Source: Erodium maritimum
Taxonomy: Eukaryota > Streptophyta > Magnoliopsida > Geraniales > Geraniaceae
Length of the DNA stretch: 64,000 bases
Direction: 5' to 3'
NCBI GenBank assembly: GCA_963921825.1
Contig: OY997596.1
Location: 8,871,001-8,935,000, forward strand
Part shown: in pieces, positions 1 to 11,012 of the stretch
Position numbering within the stretch: the first letter of the stretch is position 1
How the letters are laid out: every line of letters starts with the position of its first letter
Translations under genes and position numbers: made by a program
The notes under the pieces: model-generated
Seen by the model: only the letters and a program-made list of their open reading frames with translations
Database searches by the model: none
What the model was told of the DNA's origin: nothing

Positions 1-648
1 GTTTGAAGTTTCTGGTCAATCTGGTGTGTTATGTTAAGCCTTGATTGAGTGTTATTGTCTAAGATGGTGAGCTAGTCTAAGAAAATTTCCCTCTATCCCC
101 TATTTCTTTTTATGCATTTAAGTGAGAATTTTAGCTTTTGAATTGCAACTTTAGGACCTTTGATTTTGTGCACTTGCCTCAGTTTGTAATTATGGCTATA
201 TAGTCCCCCAATACTTGATCTCCTATAAGTTTGACTCCTAAATCCTGTTACGTTAGAATGAAAAGCATAGCATTTCCTCCTCAATTTATTGATTGAACAT
301 GGTAAGAGTTTTGGTATATTGATTTGACTGGTGATGGTTGTTTTATGTAAAGATAGATTGTATCAAACAGAAAAGATGATGATTTGTTTTGCATTTAACA
401 GTTTTCTCTGTATGATTATTGTACTCTCCCAGGCCAAGTGTTTTTGTTAATGGCCAACTATTTATGGTTTCTATAGGGGGCAGTAGTGCAGGGAATGATA
501 TGAGTACCGTAATATTATTAAATGGTAAAGCCAATTACTGATCTCTAGTCTTAAGAATGGATCAATTCATCCCAACATAACAAAATTGTTGATGAGAATT
601 GAGAAGAGCCATTTGAGTGGAAGCATAGTCATTTCCATTTCATTGCAG
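1..648 (+). other. Intron or upstream part of PDF1A, no coding seen
   Basis: This is A+T-rich sequence without a credible exon. It ends in a polypyrimidine-rich acceptor (TTGCAG at 643-648) that feeds the first visible PDF1A exon. The exon encoding the transit peptide and the first conserved deformylase motif (GxGLAAPQ) is expected upstream of the window; I do not find it here. Confidence 0.6.
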
Positions 649-2853
649 ATTATAGTATTGGAAGATACAAAAGAATACATTAGCTATGCTGCCAAGGAAG
701 AGATTGAAGCACAAGACAGGCGCCCTTTTGATCTCCTGGTATGGTTTATATGGGCCTTTGCAATGTTCAAATGGTATCTATGCTAACAGAATCCAAGATT
801 TTCGGCCTCTACCAGTTAACAACTCATTAGTTCTATTGAGGCAGGTGATCCTGAACCCAAAGCTCAGAGTGAAGAGCAACAAAACTGCACTATTTTTCGA
901 AGGGTGTCTCAGGTAAGATGTGGATAGCTAAACAAAGCATCTAGGTTTCGTATATTTGCTCTACTATTTCTAGTAATTATCGTATGCTCATTTTATATCA
1001 CTATAACATGATATGACTTCTCTCTCATGCATGCTGTTATGGTCCCGGATTTGGGTCTCGTTATGGGATAGGTTAGAGAATTTGATCAACGAGAGAACTC
1101 TTAATCTCATTTAGGATTTCTTAGAGAGAACCCAATACCTCTTAGCTAGGCTAAGTTTTTTTCTTCAGTGATAGTTTTTTATTGCTTGTCAATTCTATAT
1201 ATAATGCTACTGCCAAAACTAAAAGGAAACAAGAAGATCATGATCTCTGGACTTCCTAATTACTTCTACTACAACTAGATAGTTTAAAGGTAAATAGAAT
1301 TGCAGTATAATAGTTATAACTAAAAAGAGATATAACCAGGATGATTCAGTTGTGCTGTTAGCCTGATTCTTGCCCTTGCCACGTGTTCCTCTTCTGATAG
1401 ATGAGTTTAGAGTGGTCAATTGGACTCGTAACACATGCACACTATATGGTATGAACATTCTAATTGAGCCCGAGAGCTATAGGTATGCTAATGTATTTGG
1501 TAAATTAAAACTTTCTTGAAAAAAAGGAAGAAGTTGCGAGCTATGCTAATATCATTTGGCATAATCAAAGATAATACATTTTTGGACCAGAACTTTTCAG
1601 AATTATACAGTATGTTGTGCTAATGACAATGCAAATTTATTTTGGTGACAAACCTTCCACAGTAGGGCAGCAAATTGTTTCCGGTTATGTTATAAATGAG
1701 TGCCTATGCAATCATTGCATCCTGTTTTCCAAATCATTTGAATGTCATGCTTAATTAAGATTGAAGTCATTAGAGATATCATTAGTTAAGAACAATAGCA
1801 ATGCCATTTTATGACATCCTAAGAATAATCAATAATTCAATCATCTGTACATATGCTTGGCTTGGCTTCATTATATCCTTTAAAAGGTATTTACGCATTC
1901 AGTTGAAGTGAAATTGAGTTGTTCCCAGCAATAGTGAAGAAACAAGGGATTATTGCAAAAAAGTACCCTAGGGTATTCAATTTTTGCTTTTAGTAGCCCT
2001 CATCTTTGATAATTGCAAAAGTGTCGGGAACTTGCTTTATATTGCAATTTGTGTAAATTTGTTTCAAAATGATGACTTTACCCTTGAAATTTTAAATTTA
2101 GAAAACACTAAATAAAAAACAAAATATCCATAATTTGCATCCTCCTTAATTCTATTCCTCCTCGGGCCTACAAAAAGGAATTTTTTTTAAAGGAGATGAA
2201 AATTCTGGATTTTTTGTTTTTTACTTATTACTTTTTAAAGGGTAAAATCGTCATTTTGAAACAAATTTACAAGTGCAACAAAAAGGAAAGTTCGGGGCAC
2301 TTTTTTGCAATCATCCCAAGAAACAATACTCTCTGTTGTGCTCTCACGGAATTTATCTTTATTATTAGTACCTGTCTTCAAACGATATTTGGGTGCAATA
2401 TATAACACCAGATTGCGTGGAACTGTGTTATTTTGGGGGAGTAGTGTGATTTTTTTATGGCATGTGAATGTTCATTTTTTGAAGTGCGATATAGGAATTA
2501 ATAGACCTAGAATATGCATGTTCAAAGTTTCACCTTGTTTGAGCTCAAAATGTCCATTAGCTTCGAGCCTTTGACTGATTACATCACACTTTCCCTTTAT
2601 ATTTCTTTGAAGTGTTGATGGATTCAGAGCCGTGGTTGAGAGATACCTCGAGGTTGAGGTTATGGGCTTGGATCGTTACGGCCAACCCATCAAAGTGGAT
2701 GCCTCAGGCTGGCAGGCTCGTGTTTTGCAGCATGAGTGTGATCATTTGGACGGAACTCTCTATGTTGACAAGATGACCCCCAGAACATTCAGAACCGTTG
2801 AAAATTTGACACTGCCTCTTGCTGATGGCTGCCCCGAGCTTGGCCCTCGCTAG
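649..2853 (+). CDS. PDF1A: Peptide deformylase 1A, organellar (3' part, 5' partial)
   Basis: Peptide deformylase removes the formyl group from the N-terminal methionine of proteins made in mitochondria and plastids. Three exons can be read: 649-738, 845-912 and 2613-2853. All junctions are GT/AG and the joined frame is open to a TAG stop. The protein runs from [13 protein letters not shown] through motif 2 (EGCLS, whose serine codon is split by the second intron) to motif 3 (QHECDH, the metal-binding HExxH site) and ends PELGPR. The match to plant PDF1A is clear by memory of the family. Motif 1 and the transit peptide lie outside the window, so the gene is 5'-partial. The second intron carries a 372-bp MITE. 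The F-box gene follows tail-to-tail 197 bp downstream. Confidence 0.93.
1946..2317. mobile_element. Mutator-type MITE in a PDF1A intron
   Basis: The 372-bp element is bounded by a perfect 9-bp direct repeat, AAGAAACAA (1937-1945 and 2318-2326), the target duplication length of Mutator-like elements. Its ends are inverted repeats beginning GGGATTATTGCAAAAAAGT on the left and GGGATGATTGCAAAAAAGT when read inward from the right. Inner arms around 2058-2095 and 2225-2275 also pair. No coding capacity is visible. Confidence 0.88.
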
Positions 2854-3050
2854 CTCTCTCTCTCTCTGTGATTTGAATTGTAGACGACAGTTTTGTGAGC
2901 AAAGTTCAATACTTTATGTTTGTTTGTACACTAGATAATTTTATTAGAATCATTCAATCCACAATCACAGGTAATAAGTACGAGGTTGCTGGTTTCAACG
3001 CTCACTCTTATGATTATTGTCGATACAAAAAACTAGATCCGGACCAGTAG

Positions 3051-4142
3051 TTAAGGCCAAGGGGACATGTTAGGGTGAAGAAACATCCCTTTTATAAGTA
3101 CATTTTGAAGAGCCTTGTTGCCTGTAATGCTTCGGCAGCCGTCAACCCAAAACCAATCCCATGTACCCTTTTCAACAACTTCCTTCCAAATTGCCATTCC
3201 GGACCCCAAATCCTGATACAAGCACACGCATCCGTCACTACTCGCACACATTGTATTGATCCAACTCTCCGAATCTCCCAACAACTTCACCTTCATTTCC
3301 ATCGGAACTCTTGCTATTTCTTCCCATTTATCCCCTTCGCCCAGCTCCCACACGCGAGCGTCGTCTCCACACGAGCCTCCGATGAGCGTCAGCTTCCCGT
3401 GGCGCCGCCCGAGGGAAGAGAACTCGAGCTGGGCGGGCGCAGGCCCGTCCAGTTCCCTCCAAGCGTTTGTGGCGATCTCGAAGCCCATCACGCTGTAGGC
3501 CCGGGCGGATGTGACCCAATAGAATACTCCGGACGAGTAGACTCCCTCGTTCGGAGTCCAGACCGTCAGCCTGACGGCGAACTCTTGCGGGGCGGAACCG
3601 ACGATGTGCCACTTGTCATCACACGAGTCGTACATTTCCAGGGTGGATTCGTACGTGGAGCCTCCACGTGGGGCCTCGGACATCCCTCCTGCCACGTAGA
3701 CCTGAAATTGCGGAAATGGGCCTGGGCCTGGGCCTACCACGACAACACCGAGGGCCGGTTTGGTACGAGCAATGTTCAAAGCAGGGAGCGGCCTGAATTG
3801 CTTGGTGAAAGGGTTGCATATGTCTAATCGTAGTACGGTTGAATTGGTGGGCCTTGCGAGGAGGAGGCCCCCGATTGCGGCGACCGGTCGGACCGGGTTG
3901 CGCAGGAAAGAAAGCGACAGGTCGTACCAATTGCCGAGGCATGGGTTGTAAGCGTAACAGCATAGGTTGTGGTTGCGGAGGGGCAGCGCCAAGAGCCACG
4001 GCGGGTGGCGGCGGAGGGACGGTGGGCACCATTTGGAGCACACGTGCCACCGCCGGCATGTGGAGCCTGCACGTGCGAGGCAGTCCGGAGAGAGGAAGGA
4101 GAAGATATGGGAGAGGAGATCGGAGGGAAGGTTGCTCCACAT
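3051..4142 (-). CDS. F-box/kelch-like protein
   Basis: This is the substrate-recognition type of SCF ubiquitin ligase subunit. The longest open frame starts at 4307, but the F-box begins exactly at the in-frame ATG at 4142 (MWSNLPSDLLSHIFSFLSPD), so I choose that start, giving 363 residues in one exon. The F-box occupies about residues 1-45. The remainder resembles degenerate kelch/galactose-oxidase-type repeats, with fragments such as VYVAGGM, LEMYDSCDDKW and LTLIGGSCGDDARVW. The closest type I recall is the Arabidopsis At5g43190 group, but the target substrate cannot be told from sequence. The gene is convergent with PDF1A and G+C-richer than its surroundings. An overlapping plus-strand frame at 3075-3827 is an antisense shadow. 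Confidence 0.85.
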   Translation of the reverse strand: MWSNLPSDLLSHIFSFLSPDCLARAGSTCRRWHVCSKWCPPSLRRHPPWLLALPLRNHNLCCYAYNPCLGNWYDLSLSFLRNPVRPVAAIGGLLLARPTNSTVLRLDICNPFTKQFRPLPALNIARTKPALGVVVVGPGPGPFPQFQVYVAGGMSEAPRGGSTYESTLEMYDSCDDKWHIVGSAPQEFAVRLTVWTPNEGVYSSGVFYWVTSARAYSVMGFEIATNAWRELDGPAPAQLEFSSLGRRHGKLTLIGGSCGDDARVWELGEGDKWEEIARVPMEMKVKLLGDSESWINTMCASSDGCVCLYQDLGSGMAIWKEVVEKGTWDWFWVDGCRSITGNKALQNVLIKGMFLHPNMSPWP

Positions 4143-4170
4143 TTTTGCAAGACGATTGCAAGTGAAAGCA

Positions 4171-4194
4171 TATAATATACATATATATAATATA
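4171..4194 (-). promoter_or_regulatory. Possible TATA region of the F-box gene
   Basis: An uninterrupted A/T alternation (tataatatac, atatatataa) lies 29-52 bp upstream of the chosen ATG on the minus strand. If it is the TATA box, the 5' leader would be very short. It may instead be simple A+T-rich sequence. Confidence 0.25.
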
Positions 4195-5500
4195 GTTTGT
4201 GGTCCAAATGCAATTATTGAAGGTGAAGAAGGAGGTGAATTATTAGCGAATTGGGATGCGTGAACGATCCCCATGTGATTTTTGTTTGGAGCTTTTTGGG
4301 TTATCATTAAAATCCTTACTATAGTGGTTCTTGGAGTTGCCCAAGGGTCAAGAGATACATATATTTTGTGGAATAAAATAAAATCTATTTATTTGTCCTT
4401 TTTTTATTTGGTTTATGTTCTCTTTATTTATGGTAAATTCTCTTACAAATGGTCCGTAAAATAATGGCCTGGCCTACCATTCGGGTCGGGCATTTGTTAG
4501 GTTGATGTCTTAATGATCATTGATACCATGTGGTTGAGTTATATTCTTATTAGAAAAAGAAAAGGAATCTTAGTACTATGATCTAGACAACCATTGTTTA
4601 TTTTTGAAAGGAAGATTCATTATTAACGAGCCTTATGCACATAAAACCGGAAGCGTTTCATCCACTTATTGTCTTTGAGACTCCCAAAGACGACCAGTGT
4701 GATAATTGCTCTCAAATATCGGGTTTAACATCATGGATTCGAAAACAGACTCCAATAATAAAAGAACGGCAAAGCGTCCAACCATACATTCAAACTACTT
4801 AATAAAGACTGAATAATCTAGGTGGTAATCAAACTCTCCGAAGGACCCTGCAAATGAAATTAGTCCCAGACTTGAGACGTTTGACGGGGCAGATTGAGTG
4901 CACCTGGTGGGCAGGTCCAAGAGTTTTTAATATTTGCTTACTGTTATCTATCAGTTAATTTTGGTAAATCATTTCTTCCACCTCCAAATATCTTTATGAA
5001 GAACAATGCTAGACTCGGCGTCAATTCAGTGAACAATTGAACATAGATGTTGTTGGAGTGCCTAATTTTCATTAATCGGTCTTTTAAATTATTGCCATAT
5101 CGATTATTGGAGGCAACTTCATTTGATTACATTCTTTTCAAGGATCAATAATTAAGGTTGGCGTGGATAAGCACAGCTGTCATAACTTCCAATCAGTTGT
5201 TGCTTAAACTGTTTAGTAGGATAAGATCAAGAACAAGTTGATGATAAGAAACATCATACTCTATAATGTTCTTTAGAGCATATGCAGTGAAAACAGATTG
5301 GATTTGTTTATTTTCAGTCCAATTCACTTAAATTTAGCTTATATTTTCTTATAGTACATGTGTTTTTCATTTTGATGATCTAATGGAAGAGACCAATTCA
5401 GTCTAGCTAGGTTCTTTTCCGGAAATTTTAAAAACGATCGAACAGAAAATATATTTATTAACGTAATCGATAAACCGAAACTACATGAAACCCTATAGAT
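4195..5500. other. Intergenic, nothing recognised
   Basis: This is A+T-rich sequence with only short, unsupported reading frames. No repeat or transposon end was recognised. Confidence 0.5.
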
Positions 5501-6330
5501 GATCTAGCTCGTTTTATCGGCGTTATTTCGGGTATTTCCGGACCATCATCCACCACTCATGCTTCAGGAATGGGAGGCCGATATTACACTAGTATTGTTG
5601 ACGGGTCTCCATGATCACCTCCGATTCAGTGGAAGCCGGACCTAGTGTTGCCCGAGATTCCATGAACGTCAACTTTAACACCTTCACCCATTAGTTCCAC
5701 TTCTGCTAGCAGTCCTTCAGATGCTTCTCCAGACGGGGATAGGGATGCGGGGATATTGCTTTCATTCATCGAAGATGATTGTCCAGTAATATCGGGTATG
5801 TCCGCGTTCAACATCCACGAGAGGCAAGGGTGATTCTCCTATTCCTCTGTCCATATAGGGGGGATCGGGTGTGAGGGAGGGGAGTAGGCGCTAAAACCTC
5901 AAAGAGTGAATTAGAATGGAGAAGAAGAAATTATTTGTGTGGGGAGTGAGAGTTTCGTTGCGATTAAAATAAACAGATTCTGAGAGGGGAGGGGGAGTGA
6001 ATTAAATACTGCAGATTCTTTGAATGGTAACTTGGATCGTTTCGGTGGAAAGATGGAGTGGTAAATACAAGCGTGGATTCGGAATTTATATGTTAATTTC
6101 AAAATATAAAGAAACGTTAAAATGTCAATTTTATCGAACAACCCAAGTTCAACGTCAGGTGAAAATATGAAGAAGAAAAAACATACATTACATATGCTAA
6201 GTGTGCTTCGTAACTTGAAGTATAACGAACATGAGTTGTTCGTGGTTGGCCTTCTCGATCGAGGTCCAATCTGATGTGTCTAGAGCAATGGTTTCGGTGT
6301 ACTACCTCATCAACGAGTTGTGACACTTAA
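5501..6330 (-). pseudogene. Possible second PIF/Harbinger relic
   Basis: At 6150-6330 the minus strand reads a fragment resembling the start of a Harbinger transposase (RHIR-LDREG followed, after a frameshift, by NHEQLM), which fits the usual RRYIxRDREGAN-type block. A 62-codon minus-strand frame at 5626-5814, rich in Ser, Glu and Gly, could be an accessory exon but has no recognised motif. The rest is non-coding. The assignment rests on a short match and is tentative. Confidence 0.3.
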
Positions 6331-6719
6331 GAAGTCGTCCTTTGGTGCGTTAGAACCTACCACGTCGTCGGGTCGTAGAGTCGTTGTGGTGGAGTCGAAT
6401 CAATCTTGGAAACACCATTTTCTTTGTCGGATGTCATCAGTTTGGGATAATGGAATGAACAAAAATGGCATGAGGACATATGAAGTGGGATTTGTGGTCT
6501 TTCATAGATGAAAAAGATTAAGGGGGTTTGTGTTATGGGGCACCGATTTGGCGTCCAACATGCATAAGGGAATGGAAAAGGTAAACTTAAAAAAAGGACA
6601 TAAACATGAACAAAAATTAAATTTAATGGAATACAACAAAAGTTAATCGAAATATAGCAAAGGTATAGCATACGCATCATCTTCATCACCGACCACCTCG
6701 TGCCCGCTAAACAAAGTCC

Positions 6720-7639
6720 AAATGTGTTCTATTAGATCTTCTTTCAACAGAAAATGGACGTATCGATTCTCGATACGTCTTGTTTGGTTTCGGATTACAT
6801 CGTAATTGGGAATTGGTCCTCGTGAACGAGAAGGATAGGTTCGTCATCGTGCATTCATTCAATATGATCCTTGTACGAATCACTCTCAACATATACAATC
6901 ATGTTGTGCATGATGATGCACTCCCACATTATCATCGTCAATTTATGATCGTCCCAAGTTCGAGTTGGCCTAGTGACAATATGAAATCGAGCTTGGAGAA
7001 TCCCGAAATCCATCTCGACATCTTTCCTCGCAATCTCTTGTTTTTATGCGTACAACACGTGCTTCGAAAGTTTTGGCGCGAGGATGGACTTCACAAAAGT
7101 TTCCCCCGGTGGATATATTCCATTAGTTAAGTATCAAGGAGTGTTGTAATCGTGGCTATTTAACTGAACGCGATTTTTGGTTGCTCACCTCGTTGTACGT
7201 GAGCAAATAATGATGATTAGTTCTAGACATTTATGTCGTTGTTTGACCCTAACATGCCAAAATATGCATCCCAAAACCAAGTGTCAGGCTCCATAACCAC
7301 TTCTAGCATATTTGTCGGTCTAAGATGATCGTCATGCTTATAAACCCCTTAATGCACTTTATAGAAAATTCTTCCATACCCAATGCATACTGTCAAGACC
7401 ACCGATGCAATCTTGGAACCCATGCATTTTATTGACACGCAATAAGTGAGAAATATCATTAGTGTCCGACTTCCTGCGATAAGAATCCCCAAAGACGTTA
7501 ATGACGTAGAAGCAAAACTGATGCATGCACTCAAGAGACATAGATTTCACCATTTTTAAATACTTGTTCAGGTTGTCGGTCAATGAACCGTAACATAGCA
7601 TCTGGATAGTGGCAGTACATTTTTGGTAAGTAGAGAACC
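6720..7639 (-). pseudogene. PIF/Harbinger transposase, C-terminal part (dead)
   Basis: The minus strand reads, with several stops and frameshifts, the conserved core of the plant HARBI1/ALP1-like DDE nuclease: LRYGSLTDNLNKYLKM-like text, GGLDSMHWVWKN (the CMHW block with Cys changed to Ser), EVVMEPDTWFWDAYFGM, GSNNDINV, a YLTNGIYP block, KDVEMDFGILQARF and CIIMHNMIV. Order and spacing match the family. The reading frame is cut at 7644 by the LTR retrotransposon, and the N-terminal part resumes beyond it at 15761. Stops within the DDE core show it is inactive. In living elements the transposase acts with a SANT-type ORF1 protein, whose relic lies at 16250-17476. Confidence 0.8.
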
Positions 7640-7755
7640 TGACCTGTAAAACCCACTTCGTTTAAAAGAGTATTAAAGTGCGAACTGAAACGTGGGGGGG
7701 GTTGTTTTTGCAAGCAAGTGATTGGAAAAGCAATTTCAAAAAAAAAAAGGGGGGG

Positions 7756-7876
7756 CTGGGCTGGAGATTGGGCCGGTACGGGCCCAATCAGTTTTTGGGG
7801 AAAGCCCACACGCGCGGGTCCGGCCCGCTTGCACTCGAAGCCCAGACCCGTAGCTTAAAAGGCGTGCGAACCCTAA
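7756..7876 (+). promoter_or_regulatory. Site II and telo-box-like cluster in the LTR
   Basis: Within about 120 bp there are five TGGGCY/RGCCCA hexamers (in ctgggctgg, attgggcc, gggcccaatc, aaagccca and gaagccca), followed by AACCCTAA at 7869-7876. Site II plus telo-box pairs mark promoters of ribosomal-protein and cell-cycle genes in plants, where TCP factors bind site II. The same cluster recurs in the 3' LTR at about 13265-13386. Promoter function is inferred. Confidence 0.45.
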
Positions 7877-8869
7877 TGGTTCGCTACTGTTCACCGTCTG
7901 CCTCCACGTCCTCTCCCTCTGCGAACCCGACCTCGCCGGACTTCTCCCTCCGTTCTCCATCCCTTCCCTTCGTCCGGCTTCACTCTTGCCTTCCCCTACA
8001 CCTTCTTCTTCGTCCTCTACCTCACCGTGCCTCGCCTTCCTCTTCTTCTCCTTTCGTCTCCAGAACCACGCGAAACCGAAGCTCGCCGGATTTTCTGAAG
8101 GTGGGTCGCCTTCTCGGGAGCGAATCGAGCCTTCTCTCCTCCGTCTTCTTCTTCTCCGTCCTCCGTTGGCCTGAAACCCCATCGAGACGGGCTCGATTGA
8201 GGCGGTTTCAGGGCAGGTCGTCGCCGGCGACCTCGCCAGTTTCAGATCTGAACGGGGACGGGTTTTGCTCGTGTTCGAGGCTCGGTCGCCACAGCACGGC
8301 GTCGCCAGCTTCTCCCAGGCCTCCGTTGCTTCTTTCCCCTCTTTTCCGAGCGTCCCTGACGCTGTGCACGGTGGCCGGAGGACCGTGGCTTGCCGGAGCC
8401 AGATTCAGCTCGACGACGAACCTGAACCAGGCCTTGGGCCAGGTCGTGGTGTGGGCCGGTTGGTCCTGGGCCGGAACTCGAGCTCGGGCCAGAACCTGGG
8501 CCGGACGTGGGTCAGGCCCAAGTCTTCGGACTGGGTTCTGATCCGGGTCTGGACCGGGTCTGACTCGGGTCCGGGTCAGGCGTGGATCCGGGTTCGGACC
8601 GGGTTTGGGCCGGATCCGGGTCGGCAGAAAGTTTTAATTAATTTAATAATTATTTGACTAAAATCTGGTTAAGTTAAAGACGTTTGGACCGTCCGAGAAC
8701 CTTGAACTCGAGAACTGATTGGGGTTTTATTTTTTTAAACCCAGACTTGGATTTCGGGGACTTCGCCTTGGAAGACGGTGTTGGCCCGGTCGTCCGCAGC
8801 TAGAAGACGCCGCCTTGTTATCATCTTGAGGTAGGGAAGTATCGAACCCTCCTTAATTATGAACTGGTA

Positions 8870-8947
8870 AACTAGTATGCATGACTAGGGTTATTAATAA
8901 CCGGAACGAACTAGTATGCATGACTAGGGTTGTTGATAACCGGAACG
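8870..8947 (+). repeat. 39-bp tandem duplication in the LTR
   Basis: Two 39-bp units, 8870-8908 and 8909-8947, begin AACTAGTATGCATGACTAGG and differ at two positions. The same pair occurs in the 3' LTR near 14380-14457. Confidence 0.85.
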
Positions 8948-9466
8948 TCTTAGTGACACATAGGTGAAACTGTTATGTTATTAGTTTAATTGGACGAGTC
9001 TTGTTAATACTTGGAACGAACATGTTTGATATCCGTTTGACTTGCTTGTACTTTCTGGGAAATTGTTGTGCTGATAGACGGGACATGTCTAGGTCCTAGA
9101 GTTGCGTGCTGTGTGTCTACTCGTTGTGTGGGAGTCTAAGTAACGTCATAATTCATCTGTGTGAGAATCTAAATAATATTATAACCGTTGTGTAAATGTC
9201 TAAATAGAATTATCACCGATGCTGCATGATGTGACTGTGTGGGCAAGTGTGCCATGTGTGCCTATGTGAACCCTTGACTGTGAAATGACCGGGTGAGTGA
9301 TAGACCGGGTGTATGCTAAGATGGTTCGGCTGGTATACCGAGACCATCAGTGAGTGTGCTGTGTGCGAAACCCTGTGTGTGTTTAAGAGACAGCGTAGCC
9401 GGATGGATAATCATATCGAGACCAAGGATAGCGTGTTCAGATGACTCTTAATCCGGGATGGGATTG

Positions 9467-9690
9467 ATCGATGGAGTTCCAGTTACACATGAGAGTATCG
9501 CCCTTCATCTGTGTGAGGAGGAAGATGTCGTGACTGACGCTGTGTGTTCCAGTGCGATATGATCAGCTGTGTGCAAATCGATGGAGTTCCAGTTATATAT
9601 GAGAGTGGCACCCTTCGTCTGTGTGAGGAGGAAGATGTCGTGACTGACGCTGTGTGTTCCAGTGCGATATGATCAGCTGTGTGCAAATCG
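9467..9690 (+). repeat. 110-bp tandem duplication in the LTR
   Basis: Two 110-bp units start at 9467 and 9577 with ATCGATGGAGTTCCAGTT, and a third partial unit starts at 9687. Copies differ at a few sites. The 3' LTR carries the same array at 14977-15200. Confidence 0.88.
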
Positions 9691-10248
9691 ATGGAGTTGA
9701 CGACATACGTGTGCGTTTCGTCCGGACCCTTCCCCGTTATTTGCTGTGTGGCGTCCTATGGATTCTATGTGTGTGCTGTTGTGTGCCTTTTTCCCTGGGT
9801 TGGTCTGTGTGTATTACACGTTGTTTCATACTGTGTGGTTTGACTAGTAAGGGTTTTTCCTAAAGGCATTCTATTGGGTCATATCCCTAGTTTACCCTAA
9901 TTACAAATTTTACCTTGAGGTTAAAGGGCGTGTTGGGAGTTCTTTTACTTTTCCTACTGGGCGCAAGCTCACCCCTCCTGTCTTTGTGGTGTTTCAGGTG
10001 TTGAGCGGGAGTAGTAATAGCCGGATTCTCGAAGCTGGGGAGCTGTTGAGGGTTTAGCTAGTTTTAGAGATGTACACCTTTTTCTTTTCTTGTTGGACTT
10101 GTGTACTTTACTGGTTGAGCTGCGACTCTTGACTTTTCGAAGTTTTATTTTATTTTGGAACTTTATTTATCTTTTTCCTCTTTCATTACTGTAAATCTTT
10201 AGCCGCGTCTCGAATTCGGTCAAAAACCGGATTTGGGGCGTGACAATT

Positions 10249-10260
10249 TGGTATCAGAGC
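10249..10260 (+). other. Primer-binding site (tRNA-iMet)
   Basis: TGGTATCAGAGC starts three bases after the 5' LTR end. It is the standard complement of the initiator methionine tRNA 3' end used by most plant LTR retrotransposons. Confidence 0.93.
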
Positions 10261-11012
10261 CTGGTTACTTTTGAAATGATTTTCAAAACCTCGGACCGTA
10301 CGTCACTTAGGTGGGTAGTGTTGGGTCGATAGGTTACTGTGTGTCGGTTACGCATGTCGGAGTTTGTCCTATGCGTGGAAACGAGACGGAATGAGCCTCG
10401 GATTTGTGTTGTGCCCGGCCTGAGTGCCGTGGACTTTGTTGTTTTGTGTAAACAGGTGTGTTTTTGGTAATTACTGTTCCCGCATAAGCGGATGGTCGAC
10501 CTAATTTACGAATGGGTCATGCCCGATTTTCTGCAGAAACTGAAGTGTATGTACCATCACAATTCAGCGACAGGGGCCACTGTAGCTGGATGTAAATGGT
10601 GGGATGTCTAATGGTTACAACGCAACTCGGGGACGCTTGAGCAGGGTTGTAACGATGAGAGATCAACATTAACGTTTTATGCTTTATGATATCAATAAGA
10701 ACTTGATTTGGTTGGAAGTTGAACTGTGTGATTTTGCTCTGTGAATTAGTTCGGTAGTCTGTGTGACTTGTTTGTGCTTCTTAGTAAGTGATTTGGGTAG
10801 TAACCCTGCTGTGTGTATACCATATATCTGTGTGAAGCACTAGTGTGTAACTTCTCTGCTGGGTGCATTTGTGTGACTATACTATATCTAGCTTATTACT
10901 ACTATAAGTATTAGTGAGTCGGTTTGCGTGTGGCGTTAACTAGTGTTAAGCGCTTGTTTTCTTCGAGTAAGAAACTAAACCCTGTGTGTTGAACGTACAG
11001 AGGATCTTCGTC

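Larger units (their letters stand above)
7645..10245 (+). repeat. 5' LTR of the TR-GAG element
   Basis: The 2601-bp LTR begins TGTAAAACCC and ends GGGGCGTGACA. By eye it differs from the 3' LTR by two C/T substitutions (near 9109 and 9650) and by length changes in one G run (8 versus 10) and one A run (11 versus 12). It holds a G+C-rich first kilobase with a long open frame on each strand. These frames are identical in both LTRs and have no recognised domain. Confidence 0.93.

Noticed and set aside
3075..3827. A 250-codon plus-strand frame opposite the F-box gene
   Set aside because: It is a shadow of the G+C-rich antisense gene, and its residues show no domain while the minus frame has a clear F-box.
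5270..5310. Left terminus of the Harbinger element at AGAGCATATGCAGTG
   Set aside because: I could not find the inverted counterpart to the right of 17476, so the element ends stay undefined.
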